Shown here: positions 27,120 through 36,530 of the stretch, in pieces | How positions within the stretch are numbered: the stretch's first letter is position 1 | Layout of the letters: the number at the start of each line of letters is the position of its first letter | Assembly (NCBI RefSeq): GCF_015291625.1 | Contig: NZ_CP030047.1 | Coordinates: 7,874,001 to 7,938,000 of the forward strand | DNA length: 64,000 bases | Direction of reading: 5' to 3' | DNA from: Bradyrhizobium sp. CCBAU 53421 | Lineage (GTDB): Bacteria > Pseudomonadota > Alphaproteobacteria > Rhizobiales > Xanthobacteraceae | Made by a program: the position numbers and the translations under genes | The notes under the pieces: model-generated | What the model was told of the DNA's origin: nothing | The model's input: only the letters and a program-made list of their open reading frames with translations | Databases searched by the model: none

Positions 27120-27896
27120 ATGCTGATGCAGGCAAAGGATAATGTACGCGAGCTTCCGGCAGCGCATGCCGCTATCAAGATGATCGGCGTCAACAAGTGG
27201 TACGGCGAATTTCACGTGCTGCGTGACATTGATCTGAGCATTCGCAGAGGCGAGAAGATCGTCATCTGCGGGCCGTCCGGGTCAGGCAAGTCGACCATGA
27301 TCCGATGCATCAACAGGCTCGAGGTGCATCAGAAGGGACAGATCATCGTCAACGGTACGGAGCTGACCGGCGATCTCAAGAAGATCCACGAGATCCGCCG
27401 GGAGGTCGGCATGGTATTTCAGCACTTCAATCTGTTTCCCCATCTCACGATTCTGCAGAACTGCACCCTTGCACCGGTCTGGGCGAAGAACATTGCGCGC
27501 AAGGAAGCCCAAGAGATCGCAATGAACTACTTGCGCATCGTGAAGATTCCCGAGCAAGCCAACAAGTATCCGGGCCAGCTCTCTGGCGGCCAACAACAGA
27601 GGGTCGCGATCGCGCGGGCGCTGTGCATGAATCCGAAAATCATGTTGTTTGACGAGCCGACCTCCGCGCTCGATCCAGAGATGGTCAAGGAAGTGCTAGA
27701 CACCATGGTCAGCCTGGCCGATGAAGGAATGACCATGCTTTGCGTGACCCACGAGATGGGCTTCGCGCGGCAGGTAGCCGACCGCGTGATCTTCATGGAC
27801 GGCGGCCAGATCGTCGAAATGAACACCCCTGACGAATTCTTCGGTAATCCCCAGCAAGAGCGCGCCAAGCTTTTCCTGGGTCAGCTCCTGCACTGA
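27120..27896 (+). CDS. Polar amino acid ABC transporter ATPase, EhuA/GlnQ-like (intact)
   Basis: 258 residues. Walker [12 protein letters not shown]-loop [12 protein letters not shown], signature LSGGQQQR, Walker [13 protein letters not shown] and H-loop VTHEMGF are all present, with the family's C-terminal tail [20 protein letters not shown]. It energises import of amino-acid-like solutes. It is paralogous to the truncated ATPase at 30700-31425 and closest in type to EhuA/GlnQ. It is co-transcribed with the threonine-synthase-like gene, and there are no permeases beside it, so it probably serves the permease pair at 31.4-32.8 kb. Confidence 0.9.
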   Translation: MLMQAKDNVRELPAAHAAIKMIGVNKWYGEFHVLRDIDLSIRRGEKIVICGPSGSGKSTMIRCINRLEVHQKGQIIVNGTELTGDLKKIHEIRREVGMVFQHFNLFPHLTILQNCTLAPVWAKNIARKEAQEIAMNYLRIVKIPEQANKYPGQLSGGQQQRVAIARALCMNPKIMLFDEPTSALDPEMVKEVLDTMVSLADEGMTMLCVTHEMGFARQVADRVIFMDGGQIVEMNTPDEFFGNPQQERAKLFLGQLLH

Positions 27897-28159
27897 AGAA
27901 ACCGTGCGACGTATCGCGAAAGCGTGACGCTCTCTGATATGCGCAAGATCCTTACCGATCAGCCAGATCATCGCGGGGCTGGCAACGCATTTTTGTCAGG
28001 CGCCGAGCATGATCTTATCGCGCGATCCCCGCCCAAGAGGTTGAATCAGCTCCTTCGCCATCCGCGGCATGCCGATCGCTGCAGCAGGGTTGAGTCAGAG
28101 CTACGGTAGGACGCGAAGGGGGCAATGTCGAGGGTCGCAGCGCACCGAGGCATTCGGCT
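27897..28159. other. No gene recognised
   Basis: 260 bases between the ATPase gene and a broken toxin gene on the other strand; no hairpin or motif seen. Confidence 0.45.
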
Positions 28160-28541
28160 TCAATCGGAGGCCGCTCTCGCGATCTCCTGATCGGCGGCGT
28201 CTCGAACCGGTCGTATGCCTTCAGACGCCGTGGTCAAGATGATGTCGAGATCGATATCGTCGTAGCCGGGTCGCACGACGTTCGATAGTCACGAGAACGT
28301 CTCGCCACGGGATGTGAGGGTAACAACCCTCCATGAGCCCCGGCTCGCTCCGGCGCTTCTCTTCCTTGTCTAAACCAATCGCGGCTTCCCCGACCGTTTG
28401 CAGCGAGTAAAGGATGGCGTTTTGGGTTCGCAGATCGCCGTCGAACGCCTTGCGTGAACCCGCGCAGAGAAACGCTCCGATCTGATCGCAGCACTTCATG
28501 ACATCGCGTAAGCACGCGATGCGGCGCCGTTCACTAGCCAT
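28160..28541 (-). pseudogene. HepT-like (DUF86) toxin, frameshifted relic
   Basis: From ATG 28541 the frame gives RRRIACLRDVMKCCDQIGAF, TQNAILYSLQTVGEAA and PHIPWRDV, the standard HepT helices. Homology then continues in another frame with VVRPGYDDIDLDII to a stop at 28160. The catalytic R-X4-6-H motif (normally RN.L.H.Y) is lost: VVRPGY has no His. It is therefore a dead RNase toxin beside an equally broken MntA-like antitoxin. Confidence 0.7.
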
Positions 28542-28861
28542 GGACCGCATCCCTGATGAGCTCAATGTCCAACCCGCGACGCGTCCGGCCCCGGCGCGCT
28601 ATATCAACGCGGTGACCAATGATGTCCTGGAGCGTTCGTCGCACACGGCTATAGGCAAACAAGTCTCTCACAATGGCACGATCGAGATCGACCAAAATGT
28701 CCACGTCGTTGCCTGCAGATCTTCACTGCGGGCCACTGAACCGAAGATCTCCCCATGACAGACGCCGATCTTTTTCGAGCTCTCCCCCGATCGGCGCGAA
28801 GCAGTCGAATAACTTCCACCAGCGTCGGACGTGATCTTGGACCGGCCGTCAGGTCACTCAC
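28534..28861 (-). pseudogene. MntA-like nucleotidyltransferase antitoxin, frameshifted relic
   Basis: Pieces in three frames: LVEVIRLLRAD; then KKIGVCHGEIFGSVARSEDLQ with the nucleotidyltransferase GSVAR motif; then NDVDILVDLDRAI with the DxD, followed by FAYSRVRRTLQDIIGHRVDIARRG and a stop at 28534. MntA AMPylates HepT in functional pairs. The gene overlaps the hepT start by 8 bases, as usual for this pair, but two frameshifts kill it. Confidence 0.7.
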
Positions 28862-29207
28862 GACCAGGCCTTCAGGCTAGGCCGTTAGTTTCTTGCCTTC
28901 GACGTCCCTAGCTGGTCGCGATCAAGCGCCTCTTGCTGATGCGGACTCTGAAGTTAGTAATGGCAGTAGACCGTCAGACACATTGGCAGGAGATCCCCAC
29001 ATGCTAAATTTTGGTAAGGCGAAGGAGGCATATCGGTCGTCTGGTGCGATTGATCCGCATGATAGTGCGGTCCCTCATTCAGAGCGAAGGCGGACCAATT
29101 TTGGAAATCGGTCCGTTGCGTACTCAACTTACTATTCTAAGATGGCGTGGGTTGATCTACATGGGCAACGGGTGGAACTCTTGCGTCTGATCCTAGGGAG
29201 ATGATGA
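28862..29207. other. No gene recognised; leader of the tautomerase gene
   Basis: About 350 bases. No GntR palindrome was found here, so the tautomerase gene is not visibly part of that regulon. Confidence 0.4.
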
Positions 29208-29408
29208 ATGCCGGTGATAACTATTGATATGCTGCCGGGGCGAACCACGGATCAAAAGCAGGAATTTGCAAACGTAGTCACTGATGCTTTTGTGAGAATT
29301 TGCGGTAGTACGCCTTCGAACATCCACGTCATCTTTAATGAGATCGAAGGTTCCGACTGGTTCATTGCTGGCGTGGAAGCTGGCCAGCCCGTTTTGCCCC
29401 AACCCTGA
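29208..29408 (+). CDS. 4-oxalocrotonate tautomerase family protein
   Basis: 66 residues. After Met removal the protein would start with the catalytic Pro1 (PVITIDMLPGRTTDQK), followed by the typical helix (QEFANVVTDAFVRICG) and SNIHVIFNEI. The family isomerises enols to ketones or hydrates unsaturated acids; a positive residue is present at Arg11. Start ATG 29208 has GGGAGATGATGA just upstream. It sits among catabolic genes and next to the racemase-like gene on the other strand. Substrate unknown. Confidence 0.8.
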   Translation: MPVITIDMLPGRTTDQKQEFANVVTDAFVRICGSTPSNIHVIFNEIEGSDWFIAGVEAGQPVLPQP

Positions 29409-29482
29409 TGTACGTTTCTCTCTTTGATGTGCTTCCGGGCACCTGCGTACCGACCAATCACTTCACGCGAAGGCCGATGCGA

Positions 29483-30292
29483 TCACCCCAGGGTTTCGAA
29501 TAGGCGGCCCCAACCCGGTATGACATCTTGGCATTTGGCCAGTCGCAGAGCATGCCAGCACAGTGCCTGATTCGACGAGATGACAGCTTTTCCCGTGATA
29601 CGCTCGAGCTCATCGATGAGGGCCGCAGCGCGCATCTGTGTGCAGGCGACCACAATCGTGTCAACATCTGCTTGATCGGCCATTTGGTGGACGGCTTTGG
29701 AAATGCTCGCGGGGGAAATAAAGGGTGCGTCATCGGCAATAAAGCCATCCGCCTTGTGAAACGTGCTGGCTTTTGGCACCGGGAAGCCCGCGATTTCGAT
29801 CTCGGCAATCATCTGCCCGGCAAGATCCCGAGGATAAGGTGACACGTAGCCCACGCGCACCGAGCGAAGCGCCCGAAGAGCAGAGAGGATGGCAGTAAAG
29901 GGGTTCGTGACGCTTGCACCTGGATGCACCTTATGGATGCGAGCTTCCAGTTCCTTGGGACCAAGCGCCATTGCAGCCGACGTACATCCCAGCGCGACAA
30001 CGTCGGACGGACGCATTGTATTGATCTGGCGAAGCGACTCATCGATGCTCTCCGCCTGCTTCTTCATTCCACCGAGCGTTACGGGCTGGTTGCGAGCACG
30101 CGAGGGGGGCACACGGCTCTCGTAAAGCGCTACGCCTGGAATGTTCAGCATCGCTCGCGCTTCATGTGAGAGCGACTGGTCATTGGAAATAACGACCATC
30201 CCGATGTGCGCTCTCCAGCCAAACCCCTGATCTAGCTCGTAGGGAATATCGCTCCAGAGCCTGGTTTGCGAGATCGCTCGTTGCTCTGACAT
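29483..30292 (-). CDS. Asp/Glu racemase superfamily protein, maleate isomerase/EutA-like
   Basis: 269 residues with the two catalytic Cys of the superfamily: Cys in VALGCTSAAMALG and Cys in VVACTQMRAA. ASVTNPFTAILSAL and RVGYVSPY are typical of the arylmalonate decarboxylase/maleate cis-trans isomerase branch, which includes EutA of ectoine utilisation. Start ATG 30292 follows GAGGGAGCCTA. A copy of the GntR palindrome lies 133 bases upstream. It probably isomerises or racemises an intermediate of the pathway encoded around it. Confidence 0.75.
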   Translation of the reverse strand: MSEQRAISQTRLWSDIPYELDQGFGWRAHIGMVVISNDQSLSHEARAMLNIPGVALYESRVPPSRARNQPVTLGGMKKQAESIDESLRQINTMRPSDVVALGCTSAAMALGPKELEARIHKVHPGASVTNPFTAILSALRALRSVRVGYVSPYPRDLAGQMIAEIEIAGFPVPKASTFHKADGFIADDAPFISPASISKAVHQMADQADVDTIVVACTQMRAAALIDELERITGKAVISSNQALCWHALRLAKCQDVIPGWGRLFETLG

Positions 30293-30424
30293 GCTAGGCT
30301 CCCTCAGCGCCTATACTTTGGTTGATACGGGCTTCCGCTCTTCATGCAATTTCCAAGATGGTGAGAAGGCTCAATTCCGTCCAAGCCGATCTTCGATCCG
30401 GGCACCGGCACTCTTGGCAAGATA

Positions 30425-30437
30425 CATACCGGGTATA
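30425..30437. promoter_or_regulatory. GntR operator copy 4, CATACCGGGTATA
   Basis: One mismatch from the perfect palindrome, upstream of the racemase-like gene (start 30292) and downstream of the truncated ATPase gene. Confidence 0.6.
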
Positions 30438-30699
30438 CTCCCTGTAGATATTTATGCTGTCAAGCCGGACGGCCGGACCGCCAGTCAGTTGGCTTGTCGA
30501 TCCTGCAGATGGTGCCTGCACGCTCCTATCCGGCGCATATCACGGCGCGGGGCCTTGATCGGGCGGCATCGATCCCTCAATTGGCGGCCGCCAGAAAACA
30601 GTCGCGCACGCACATCGACCAGCGTCCTGCGAGAGATTCCGACCTCAGCAACTCACCAAGAAACTTGCGCGTCCGATCATGCTCAGGTTCGGCAAAAAA

Positions 30700-31425
30700 C
30701 TACGTCGGCGCAGCCTGTTCGACAATGCGTCCTCGGTCCATAAAGACGACCCGGTCGGCGACCTCCCGCGGGAAGCCCATTTCATGCGTGACGCAGATCA
30801 TCGTCATGCCTTCCTGCGCAAGCGTCCTCATCACATCAAGGACCTCCTTGGTCATCTCGGGATCCAGAGCGGACGTTGGTTCATCGAAGAGCATCACCTT
30901 CGGCTTCATGCAGAGCGCCCGTGCGATCGCCACGCGCTGCTTCTGTCCACCTGACAGTTGATCCGGATATTTCTTTGCGTGCTGTGGTATGCACACACGC
31001 TGAAGGTTCGCCATGGCGACGGCTTCGGCTTCGCCGCGAGACATCTTTCGTGCGCGGATCAGAGCCAATGTACAATTGCTGAGTATGGTCAGATGCGGGA
31101 AAAGGTTGAACTGCTGGAACACCATCCCGATTTCGCGACGCACTTCGGCTAGCCCGCCCATGCCCGGCGCGAGCTCCGCGCCATTGACGACGATTCTGCC
31201 TTTCTGATGCTTTTCGAGCTGGTTGATGCATCGGATGAACGTGGACTTTCCTGACCCTGACGGGCCGCAGACTACAATCCGCTCGCCTGTGCCGACGGAA
31301 AGGCTGACGTCACTCAGGACCTGGAAGTCGCCGTACCACTTGCAAAGGCCTACGACGTGCACCGCTTCAGCCGCGATTGCGGTCTGATCAGTGGTGTTGT
31401 CTGACTCTCCTAGCTCGGACGCCAT
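30700..31425 (-). CDS. Polar amino acid ABC transporter ATPase, C-terminus cut by an in-frame amber codon
   Basis: 241 residues with [42 protein letters not shown] and VTHEMGF all intact. It ends ...VEQAAPT at a TAG (30700-30702). Reading past that codon in the same frame gives FFAEPEHDRTRKFLGELL, the exact family tail (compare [20 protein letters not shown] in the intact paralogue). The stop therefore sits where the family has Glu or Asp: a single GAG to TAG change removes about 20 residues. It is the third gene of permease-permease-ATPase. It may still function, be helped by the intact ATPase at 27120, or be read through. Confidence 0.88.
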   Translation of the reverse strand: MASELGESDNTTDQTAIAAEAVHVVGLCKWYGDFQVLSDVSLSVGTGERIVVCGPSGSGKSTFIRCINQLEKHQKGRIVVNGAELAPGMGGLAEVRREIGMVFQQFNLFPHLTILSNCTLALIRARKMSRGEAEAVAMANLQRVCIPQHAKKYPDQLSGGQKQRVAIARALCMKPKVMLFDEPTSALDPEMTKEVLDVMRTLAQEGMTMICVTHEMGFPREVADRVVFMDRGRIVEQAAPT

Positions 31426-31452
31426 GTCGTCCTCTGCGTTATCTTCACAGGA

Positions 31453-32115
31453 CTAGTGCGATGGAGCGACTACTCCGAGCCGCCGCTCCAGTCGCCCGAT
31501 GAGAGCGACTGCGACGGATGCAAGAGCAAGGAACAGGATACCGACGACGAACATCGGTTCGGCATACCGGTACGTGTCCGACGCCACGTCGAAGGCGCTG
31601 CTGAGCAGTTCGGGAACGGCGATCACGGCCAGGTATGGCGTTGCCTTGAGCACCGAGACAGAGTATGCGCCGAGTGGCGCGGCGACGTTTCGCAGCATCT
31701 GAGGCGCGATCACGAAGACCAAGGTATCAAGCCAGCTCAGGCCCAGGCTTTCGGCGGCCTCGCGTTGCCCTCGCGGCACGGCATCAATGCCGGCCTTGAA
31801 CACTTCGGACATGTAGCCGGAGTAATAGAACCCAAGACCGAACACCCCGACGAACATCGGCGGCAACGTGATGCCATAGTACGGCAGAACGTAGAATGCG
31901 AAGTAAAGCTGGGCCAGCACGGGGGTCGATCGAATTGCATCGATAACAAATTGAACGATCGGACGCACGATCGGATGGGAGCGCCGAAGCATCTCCCACA
32001 AAAATCCTAGCATTGCAGCGCATAAGAAGCTGAGGACCGAAACAACGAGCGTGTTGTCCAAGCCTTCCAGGATTCGTGGTAAAATTTGCAGTGCAAAGCC
32101 AAGATCGAAGTTCAT
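31453..32115 (-). CDS. Polar amino acid ABC transporter permease, EhuD-like
   Basis: 220 residues, five hydrophobic segments, HisM/GlnP family. The permease EAA-type loop is GQREAAESLGLSWLDTLVFVIAPQ, and RSTPVLAQLYFAFYVLP is typical of the family. It overlaps the preceding permease by four bases (ATGA) and is followed by the ATPase gene after 27 bases. Together with the first permease it would form the membrane channel for the solute delivered by the two binding proteins of the regulon. Confidence 0.88.
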   Translation of the reverse strand: MNFDLGFALQILPRILEGLDNTLVVSVLSFLCAAMLGFLWEMLRRSHPIVRPIVQFVIDAIRSTPVLAQLYFAFYVLPYYGITLPPMFVGVFGLGFYYSGYMSEVFKAGIDAVPRGQREAAESLGLSWLDTLVFVIAPQMLRNVAAPLGAYSVSVLKATPYLAVIAVPELLSSAFDVASDTYRYAEPMFVVGILFLALASVAVALIGRLERRLGVVAPSH

Positions 32116-32765
32116 GCGCCCCCCGCACGTCCCTTGCCGAGCGACTTTTCCGCACGCCGCCCGAACACTGTCACCGGATAACAGACGATCAGATATGCAA
32201 GGAGGAGAGCCGAATATATCGGCACCGGATTATAGCTTAACTGAGAGATTTCCTTTGCTCGAAATGTCATATCGGTCAGCGTGAGCAACGAAACGAGTGA
32301 GGTCCCTTTGATCAACTGAATAGCCAGGTTTATGAACGTTGGCATCATCGCAGAAATTGCCTGCGGTAATTCGACCAGACATAGCACCGCCGGGCGACTG
32401 AGCCCCAACGCCAGTCCGGCTTCGCATTGCCCCTTGTCGAGGGCCTGAAGGGCTGCGCGGACCGACTGGCTGCCATACCCTCCGATATTCAACCCGAGCA
32501 CCATGGAGGCGACGGTGATGCCGGACAGGTAGATCCCGAAGGCCGGGAGTGAATAGTAAAAGGCATATAGCAGCACAATGGCCGACGAACTGCGCCAGAA
32601 CTCTATGACGGCCGTCACAATCCAGCGCGAGATGCCGGTCGAGAAGTGTTGCAATACGCCCGCGACAAGCGCGAACGGTATTGCGTACAAGAGGCCGAGC
32701 AGGGTCACGATCGCAGTGATACCGAAGCCGGAAAATATCTCTGTCAGGATACGAAGAAAGCTCAT
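32112..32765 (-). CDS. Polar amino acid ABC transporter permease, EhuC-like
   Basis: 217 residues from ATG 32765 (MSFLRILTEIF), chosen because GTAAGGCCA precedes it and longer frames add a non-homologous N-terminus. Hydrophobic segments and the loop GQCEAGLALGLSRPAVLCLVELPQA match the HisM/GlnP family; WRSSSAIVLLYAFYY is the equivalent of the second permease's RSTPVLAQLYFAFYV. First gene of the transporter operon; the GntR palindrome at 33153 lies about 390 bases upstream, between this operon and gntR copy 2. Confidence 0.86.
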   Translation of the reverse strand: MSFLRILTEIFSGFGITAIVTLLGLLYAIPFALVAGVLQHFSTGISRWIVTAVIEFWRSSSAIVLLYAFYYSLPAFGIYLSGITVASMVLGLNIGGYGSQSVRAALQALDKGQCEAGLALGLSRPAVLCLVELPQAISAMMPTFINLAIQLIKGTSLVSLLTLTDMTFRAKEISQLSYNPVPIYSALLLAYLIVCYPVTVFGRRAEKSLGKGRAGGA

Positions 32766-33152
32766 TGGCCTTACCGACCTAGCTGACGGTGAATGATCTG
32801 CGCTGCGAATCCCGACCTGCTCGTCGGAAGGATTGCAGCTCGAAATTGCAAGCCCCGCATTGGCCCGGCGCACCGCTTGATTGAAGTCTTCTTGCTGTCC
32901 GACGCGGCAGTTTGCATTTTCGGCTCTGCCGTTGGAAGGCAAGCGGCTGAGCTGCAATCTGCGCGCAATGCGGCATCAGCGCGCGGACTTGGCCGGGACC
33001 AAAGTTGGCGCGGCCTCAATCCGGCTCAGGCTACACAGCGAATCTACGAACGGGCGCCCGTCGGCGCCTCAACCATATTAGTGCGCGGGGGCCAGAAACT
33101 TCCACCTTCATCGACCGCACCCCTCCTCCCTAGTATAGCGAGTTCTTCTTGA
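32766..33152. other. Leader of the permease operon, no gene recognised
   Basis: About 390 bases; short overlapping frames only. Should contain the promoter of the transporter operon. Confidence 0.4.
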
Positions 33153-33165
33153 TATACCCAGTATA
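33153..33165. promoter_or_regulatory. GntR operator copy 5, TATACCCAGTATA
   Basis: Centre of a longer palindrome GATATAC-CCA-GTATATC (33151-33167), between the divergent permease operon and gntR copy 2. Likely controls both. Confidence 0.7.
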
Positions 33166-33342
33166 TCAAGTTCGTGAGACCGTCAAGTTTTCACGATGCC
33201 TTGCAGGTCGACGCCCCGCCCCGACTTTGGTTGCCGCTCGCAGAGCGGGCCGAAAGGCGGGCCTCGGCCAGCTTGCTTCCTACGAGAAGCACAGGCGGCC
33301 CGCGGCGGGTCAGGCGGCCGGCTTTCAAATTGACAGCCTACA

Positions 33343-34281
33343 ATGTTAGGGTCGGCGCAAAAGCGGAAAACCGTTCGACGCACAATCGGCAGATGTAGTA
33401 CTGCTTGCAAAGTGACCAAGCCAGGGAGATCAAAGTTGGTCAATACAGCCAACGCAAAGGCAAAGCCAAAGGTAGGCCGATCCAGGTCGGCACAGGTAAA
33501 GAGAAGCAACCTTGCGGCGGTGTCCAGTATTGCGCAACCTTCCAACTTTCAGCACAGCTCGCGCCCGCTGCACGAGATGGTTCGCCTCACGCTGCAAGAG
33601 CGCATTCGCTCCGGATTCTACTCCAAGGATCTTGCACTGCCTTCCGTGCCTGCCTTGGCCGAAGAGTTCAGCGTCAGCGCCATTACCCTCAAGCGAGCCC
33701 TGCGAGACCTGAAAATGGCCGGGCTGGTGCGCTCGGTTGCGGGGCTCGGCACTTTCGTGCGTGAGCAGGAACGATTCGTGCATGACATGAGCGCTGCGCT
33801 GAAGCTGTTCGGCAGCAAGGAAGATGCCTTGCGCTCCAGCCGGTCGTTGCGGATCAAGCTTCTTTCGGTCTCCAAGAGCGAGATCCACGAGCCGGCGCTT
33901 CTGCCCTTCAAACCTCCAGCTCAGATCTATCTGCGTGTCGAGAAGATGGTGTATGTCGATGAGATTCCTCTCATTTTCGATCGCGCCTTCATCTCCCAGC
34001 CGGTGGACGAAGAGTTCGTTGAAGCACTTGGGTCGCGGTTCATTTACGAGATCGTGCGCGAGCGCAAAATGCCCATTGTTTCAAACCGGATTTTGATCGA
34101 CGCTGCGCCGGCAAACGCCGATGCTCAGGCCGCGTTAGGCATTCCCGACGGATATCCAACCCTTCGCAGGTGCTACCACTTCGCGGCCGGCGCGAAACCA
34201 ATGCGTGTTTATGGGATCGCCACCTCGCCTTTCGATCGCGTCGTCTGCTCGCTGGAATTGTCTGAGTCGATCCACACCTGA
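33343..34281 (+). CDS. GntR family regulator, HutC/UTRA subfamily (copy 2)
   Basis: 312 residues as opened from ATG 33343, but the first 70 are basic, low-complexity and not part of the family, so a later start (for example TTG 33436) is possible. The winged helix-turn-helix follows (HEMVRLTLQERIRSGF, LPSVPALAEEFSVSAITLK, RALRDLKMAGLVRSVAGLGTFV), then a UTRA domain (IKLLSVSKSEIHEPALLPF, VEKMVYVDEIPLIFDRAFI, GYPTLRRCYHF, SPFDRVVCSLEL). It is a clear paralogue of the regulator at 17725. Two regulators with one operator type suggest hetero- or hierarchical control, or different inducers acting on one regulon. Confidence 0.83.
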   Translation: MLGSAQKRKTVRRTIGRCSTACKVTKPGRSKLVNTANAKAKPKVGRSRSAQVKRSNLAAVSSIAQPSNFQHSSRPLHEMVRLTLQERIRSGFYSKDLALPSVPALAEEFSVSAITLKRALRDLKMAGLVRSVAGLGTFVREQERFVHDMSAALKLFGSKEDALRSSRSLRIKLLSVSKSEIHEPALLPFKPPAQIYLRVEKMVYVDEIPLIFDRAFISQPVDEEFVEALGSRFIYEIVRERKMPIVSNRILIDAAPANADAQAALGIPDGYPTLRRCYHFAAGAKPMRVYGIATSPFDRVVCSLELSESIHT

Positions 34282-34338
34282 GGCCGAAGCGAGAACAGGT
34301 TCACACTTCAGCAGCCGCAGTCGCTGACGAGCGCAGGC

Positions 34339-35502
34339 TCATGTTCTCATGGCGTTGAGAACAGTCGCGGCAAGAACGCTGGCGCCAATAGCAAGGGCAT
34401 CCTCATCAATGTTGAATTCCGCAGTATGGTGGGGCGCGGTGATACCGCGATCCGCATTGCCGCAACCCACCAGGAAATAGCACCCAGGGATCCGCGTCAG
34501 GAATTCGGCCATGTCCTCGCCTGCCAGTGTGCAGTAGGGAACATTCGCGTCACAAATCCGGCTAAGCGAGGCTGCCGCCGCTTGCCTCACCTTTGCGACG
34601 GCATTCTGATCGCTGATACAGGCTGGAATAGCGCCGGTGGCTTCGAGCGATATCGAGACCTTGAACTGCCGGCCGGTCGCGTCTGCGATCTCATTCAGTC
34701 GCTTCAGTATGAAGCTACGGCTTGCGGGGGACTGGGTCCGCAGCGTCCCACGCGCGTAGATCGCCTCCGGAATCACATTGTGCGCGGAGCCTGCTTCCAA
34801 CTGCCCTATGCTGATGACCGCGGCTTGCTGAGCGTCAACCTCGCGAGCCACCAGATGATAGTTTGCCTGGATCAATTGCGCGAGCGCACCGACCGTATCA
34901 TGCGCGAGATGCGGTATCGCACCATGCCCGCCGGTGCCCCTGATGGTCCACGATAGTTTGTCGCAGGATGCAAAGAGTGCCTTTGAGGTGATCGCGAGCT
35001 GGCCGGTCTGAAGCTCGCTCCACAAGTGCAAACCGTAGCATTGAGTCGGCTGATAGCGCTCGATCACGCCATCGCGGATCATTGCCAAGGCACCTCCGCC
35101 CGGCTCTTCCGATGGTTGGAAGCAAAGCACAAGGCGGCCGGCCATCGAGGCCTTGTGCCGGGCAATAATGCGAGCCACGGTGAGCGCGATGGCCATATGG
35201 CCGTCATGGCCGCAGGCGTGGCTATTGCCTGGGATGGTCGAACGCCCTTCGCGCCCGGCGATCTCCTCAATCGGAAGCGCATCCATATCGGCACGAAGCA
35301 TGATCGTAGCACCGGGCTTGGCTCCTTCAATCGACGCAACCAGCCCCGACTGACCGTAGGGCCGTTCATCAATGGTGCAATCAAGGCCGAGCAAAGCTTC
35401 TGCAACGAAGGCGCGCGTGCGCGGCAGATCAAAGCCAAGCTCCGGGATCTGATGCAATGCGCGCCGGCATTTGAGGGCCCAGTTGAAATCGTCATCTGTC
35501 AT
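34339..35502 (-). CDS. M20-family amidohydrolase/deacylase
   Basis: 387 residues from ATG 35502. The start is chosen because the family begins near RRALHQIPELGFD and GAAGAAG precedes it; a start 19 codons upstream exists. Metal ligands are visible: His/Asp of SHACGHDGHMA, the Glu pair in FQPSEEPGGG and His in YGLHLW; later PHHTAEFNIDEDAL carries the last His. The dimerisation domain has GTGGHGAIPH. The family hydrolyses N-acyl amino acids (hippurate hydrolase, acetyl-diaminobutyrate deacetylase DoeB2, IAA-amino acid hydrolases). It is co-transcribed with a solute-binding protein gene 105 bases upstream, under a GntR operator. It probably removes an acyl group from the imported or ring-opened compound. 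Confidence 0.82.
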   Translation of the reverse strand: MTDDDFNWALKCRRALHQIPELGFDLPRTRAFVAEALLGLDCTIDERPYGQSGLVASIEGAKPGATIMLRADMDALPIEEIAGREGRSTIPGNSHACGHDGHMAIALTVARIIARHKASMAGRLVLCFQPSEEPGGGALAMIRDGVIERYQPTQCYGLHLWSELQTGQLAITSKALFASCDKLSWTIRGTGGHGAIPHLAHDTVGALAQLIQANYHLVAREVDAQQAAVISIGQLEAGSAHNVIPEAIYARGTLRTQSPASRSFILKRLNEIADATGRQFKVSISLEATGAIPACISDQNAVAKVRQAAAASLSRICDANVPYCTLAGEDMAEFLTRIPGCYFLVGCGNADRGITAPHHTAEFNIDEDALAIGASVLAATVLNAMRT

Positions 35503-35607
35503 GGATGCTTCTTCATTCAGATACGATTTGTATGCAACAAGGGACAACTTGGCCTCCATGCTATGCTGATCAATCCAACTGTCCGCGGTCGAATGACGGG
35601 ACCGCGC

Positions 35608-36477
35608 TCACCTGGCACACACGGCCGAGGCGATGGCGTCGGGCATTTCAGATGCTGAAAACCCATACTTCTGGAGGATATTGAGCAGCGTCCCGTCAGC
35701 CTGCATCGATTTCAGCTGCACGTTATAGGCGTCACGGAAATCGGAGTCTTCCTTTCGGAACGCTGGAGCCACGTAGCTGAAAAGCGGATTGCCGGCGGCA
35801 TCCCGCTTGCCGTTGAAAGGGACCGCTCGCTCCACGCCCTTATTTTTGAGGTCGTCAAGCAGGGCGACGATGGACCCGAACGTCGCTGAAACAGCGTCAA
35901 TGCGTCCGGCGATCAGCGCCGAGATCGCAGCCTGATTGTCCGGATACAGAACCTGGCGTTCCTTCGGCACGCCCGCGGCCAACGCGTCCGCCGCAGTGGT
36001 GAAGCCGCGCCCGGTTCCAATCGTTGCATCCGGATTCTTTGCAACGTCCTCGTAGCTATGCAGGTTCTTGGGATTGCCGGCCTTGACCAGCAAGGCATCC
36101 GCCATCTTAGCGGCGGGATCGCCAAATGCGACCAGCTGGCAGCGCTCGGGAGTGATGGCTAACGCGGCCGAAACAACATCGATTCGGCGGGCTTGGAGAC
36201 CCGGGATCAGAGCGGCAAATTCGGTGCTCACGGCCTCGAGCTTCTTTATGCCCAGCCGCTCCATCGCTGTACGAACGACATCGACTGCCAGGCCGTGAAA
36301 TTCACCCTTCTCGTCGGTTACTCCCCACGGCGCCTGATTGTAAACCGCAACCCGCACAGAACCGGTGCGGACTGCTTGCTGGTACACCGATTCGGCGTTT
36401 GCCGCGGTGAGTGTGACCATCCCAAACAAGAGCGCAATGGACCCGAGTGACAACTTGAACAATTTCACCTGCCGCAT
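35608..36477 (-). CDS. EhuB-like solute-binding protein (copy 1)
   Basis: 289 residues with a signal peptide (ALLFGMVTLTAANA). It belongs to the polar amino acid/ectoine-type periplasmic binding proteins. The ligand-carboxylate Arg motif ITPERCQLVAFGD and NPKNLHSYEDVAKNPDATIG match the family. From memory of EhuB, aromatic residues box the cationic ring; here NQAPWG and STEFAAL keep two aromatics, while the segment before TPERC reads AALAI and lacks the Phe found in copy 2 (GLFV). Start ATG 36477 follows GGAGG; the GntR palindrome is 41 bases upstream. First gene of binding protein-amidohydrolase. Copy 2 is at 51105-51971. Confidence 0.85.
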   Translation of the reverse strand: MRQVKLFKLSLGSIALLFGMVTLTAANAESVYQQAVRTGSVRVAVYNQAPWGVTDEKGEFHGLAVDVVRTAMERLGIKKLEAVSTEFAALIPGLQARRIDVVSAALAITPERCQLVAFGDPAAKMADALLVKAGNPKNLHSYEDVAKNPDATIGTGRGFTTAADALAAGVPKERQVLYPDNQAAISALIAGRIDAVSATFGSIVALLDDLKNKGVERAVPFNGKRDAAGNPLFSYVAPAFRKEDSDFRDAYNVQLKSMQADGTLLNILQKYGFSASEMPDAIASAVCAR

Positions 36478-36517
36478 GTCCGCCTCCAATTCAGAAAAAA
36501 GCAATTCTTAAGGAAAC

Positions 36518-36530
36518 TATACCAGGTATA
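36518..36530. promoter_or_regulatory. GntR operator copy 6, TATACCAGGTATA
   Basis: Perfect palindrome, followed by CCTTTTTC as at copy 8, 41 bases upstream of solute-binding protein 1. Confidence 0.72.

Noticed and set aside
28893..29204. 103-codon + strand frame before the tautomerase gene
   Set aside because: No ribosome site, no family resemblance, composition like noncoding DNA.
29483..30292. Naming the racemase-like gene hydantoin racemase
   Set aside because: Both catalytic Cys fit the superfamily, but surrounding motifs look closer to maleate isomerase/arylmalonate decarboxylase and no hydantoinase gene is nearby.
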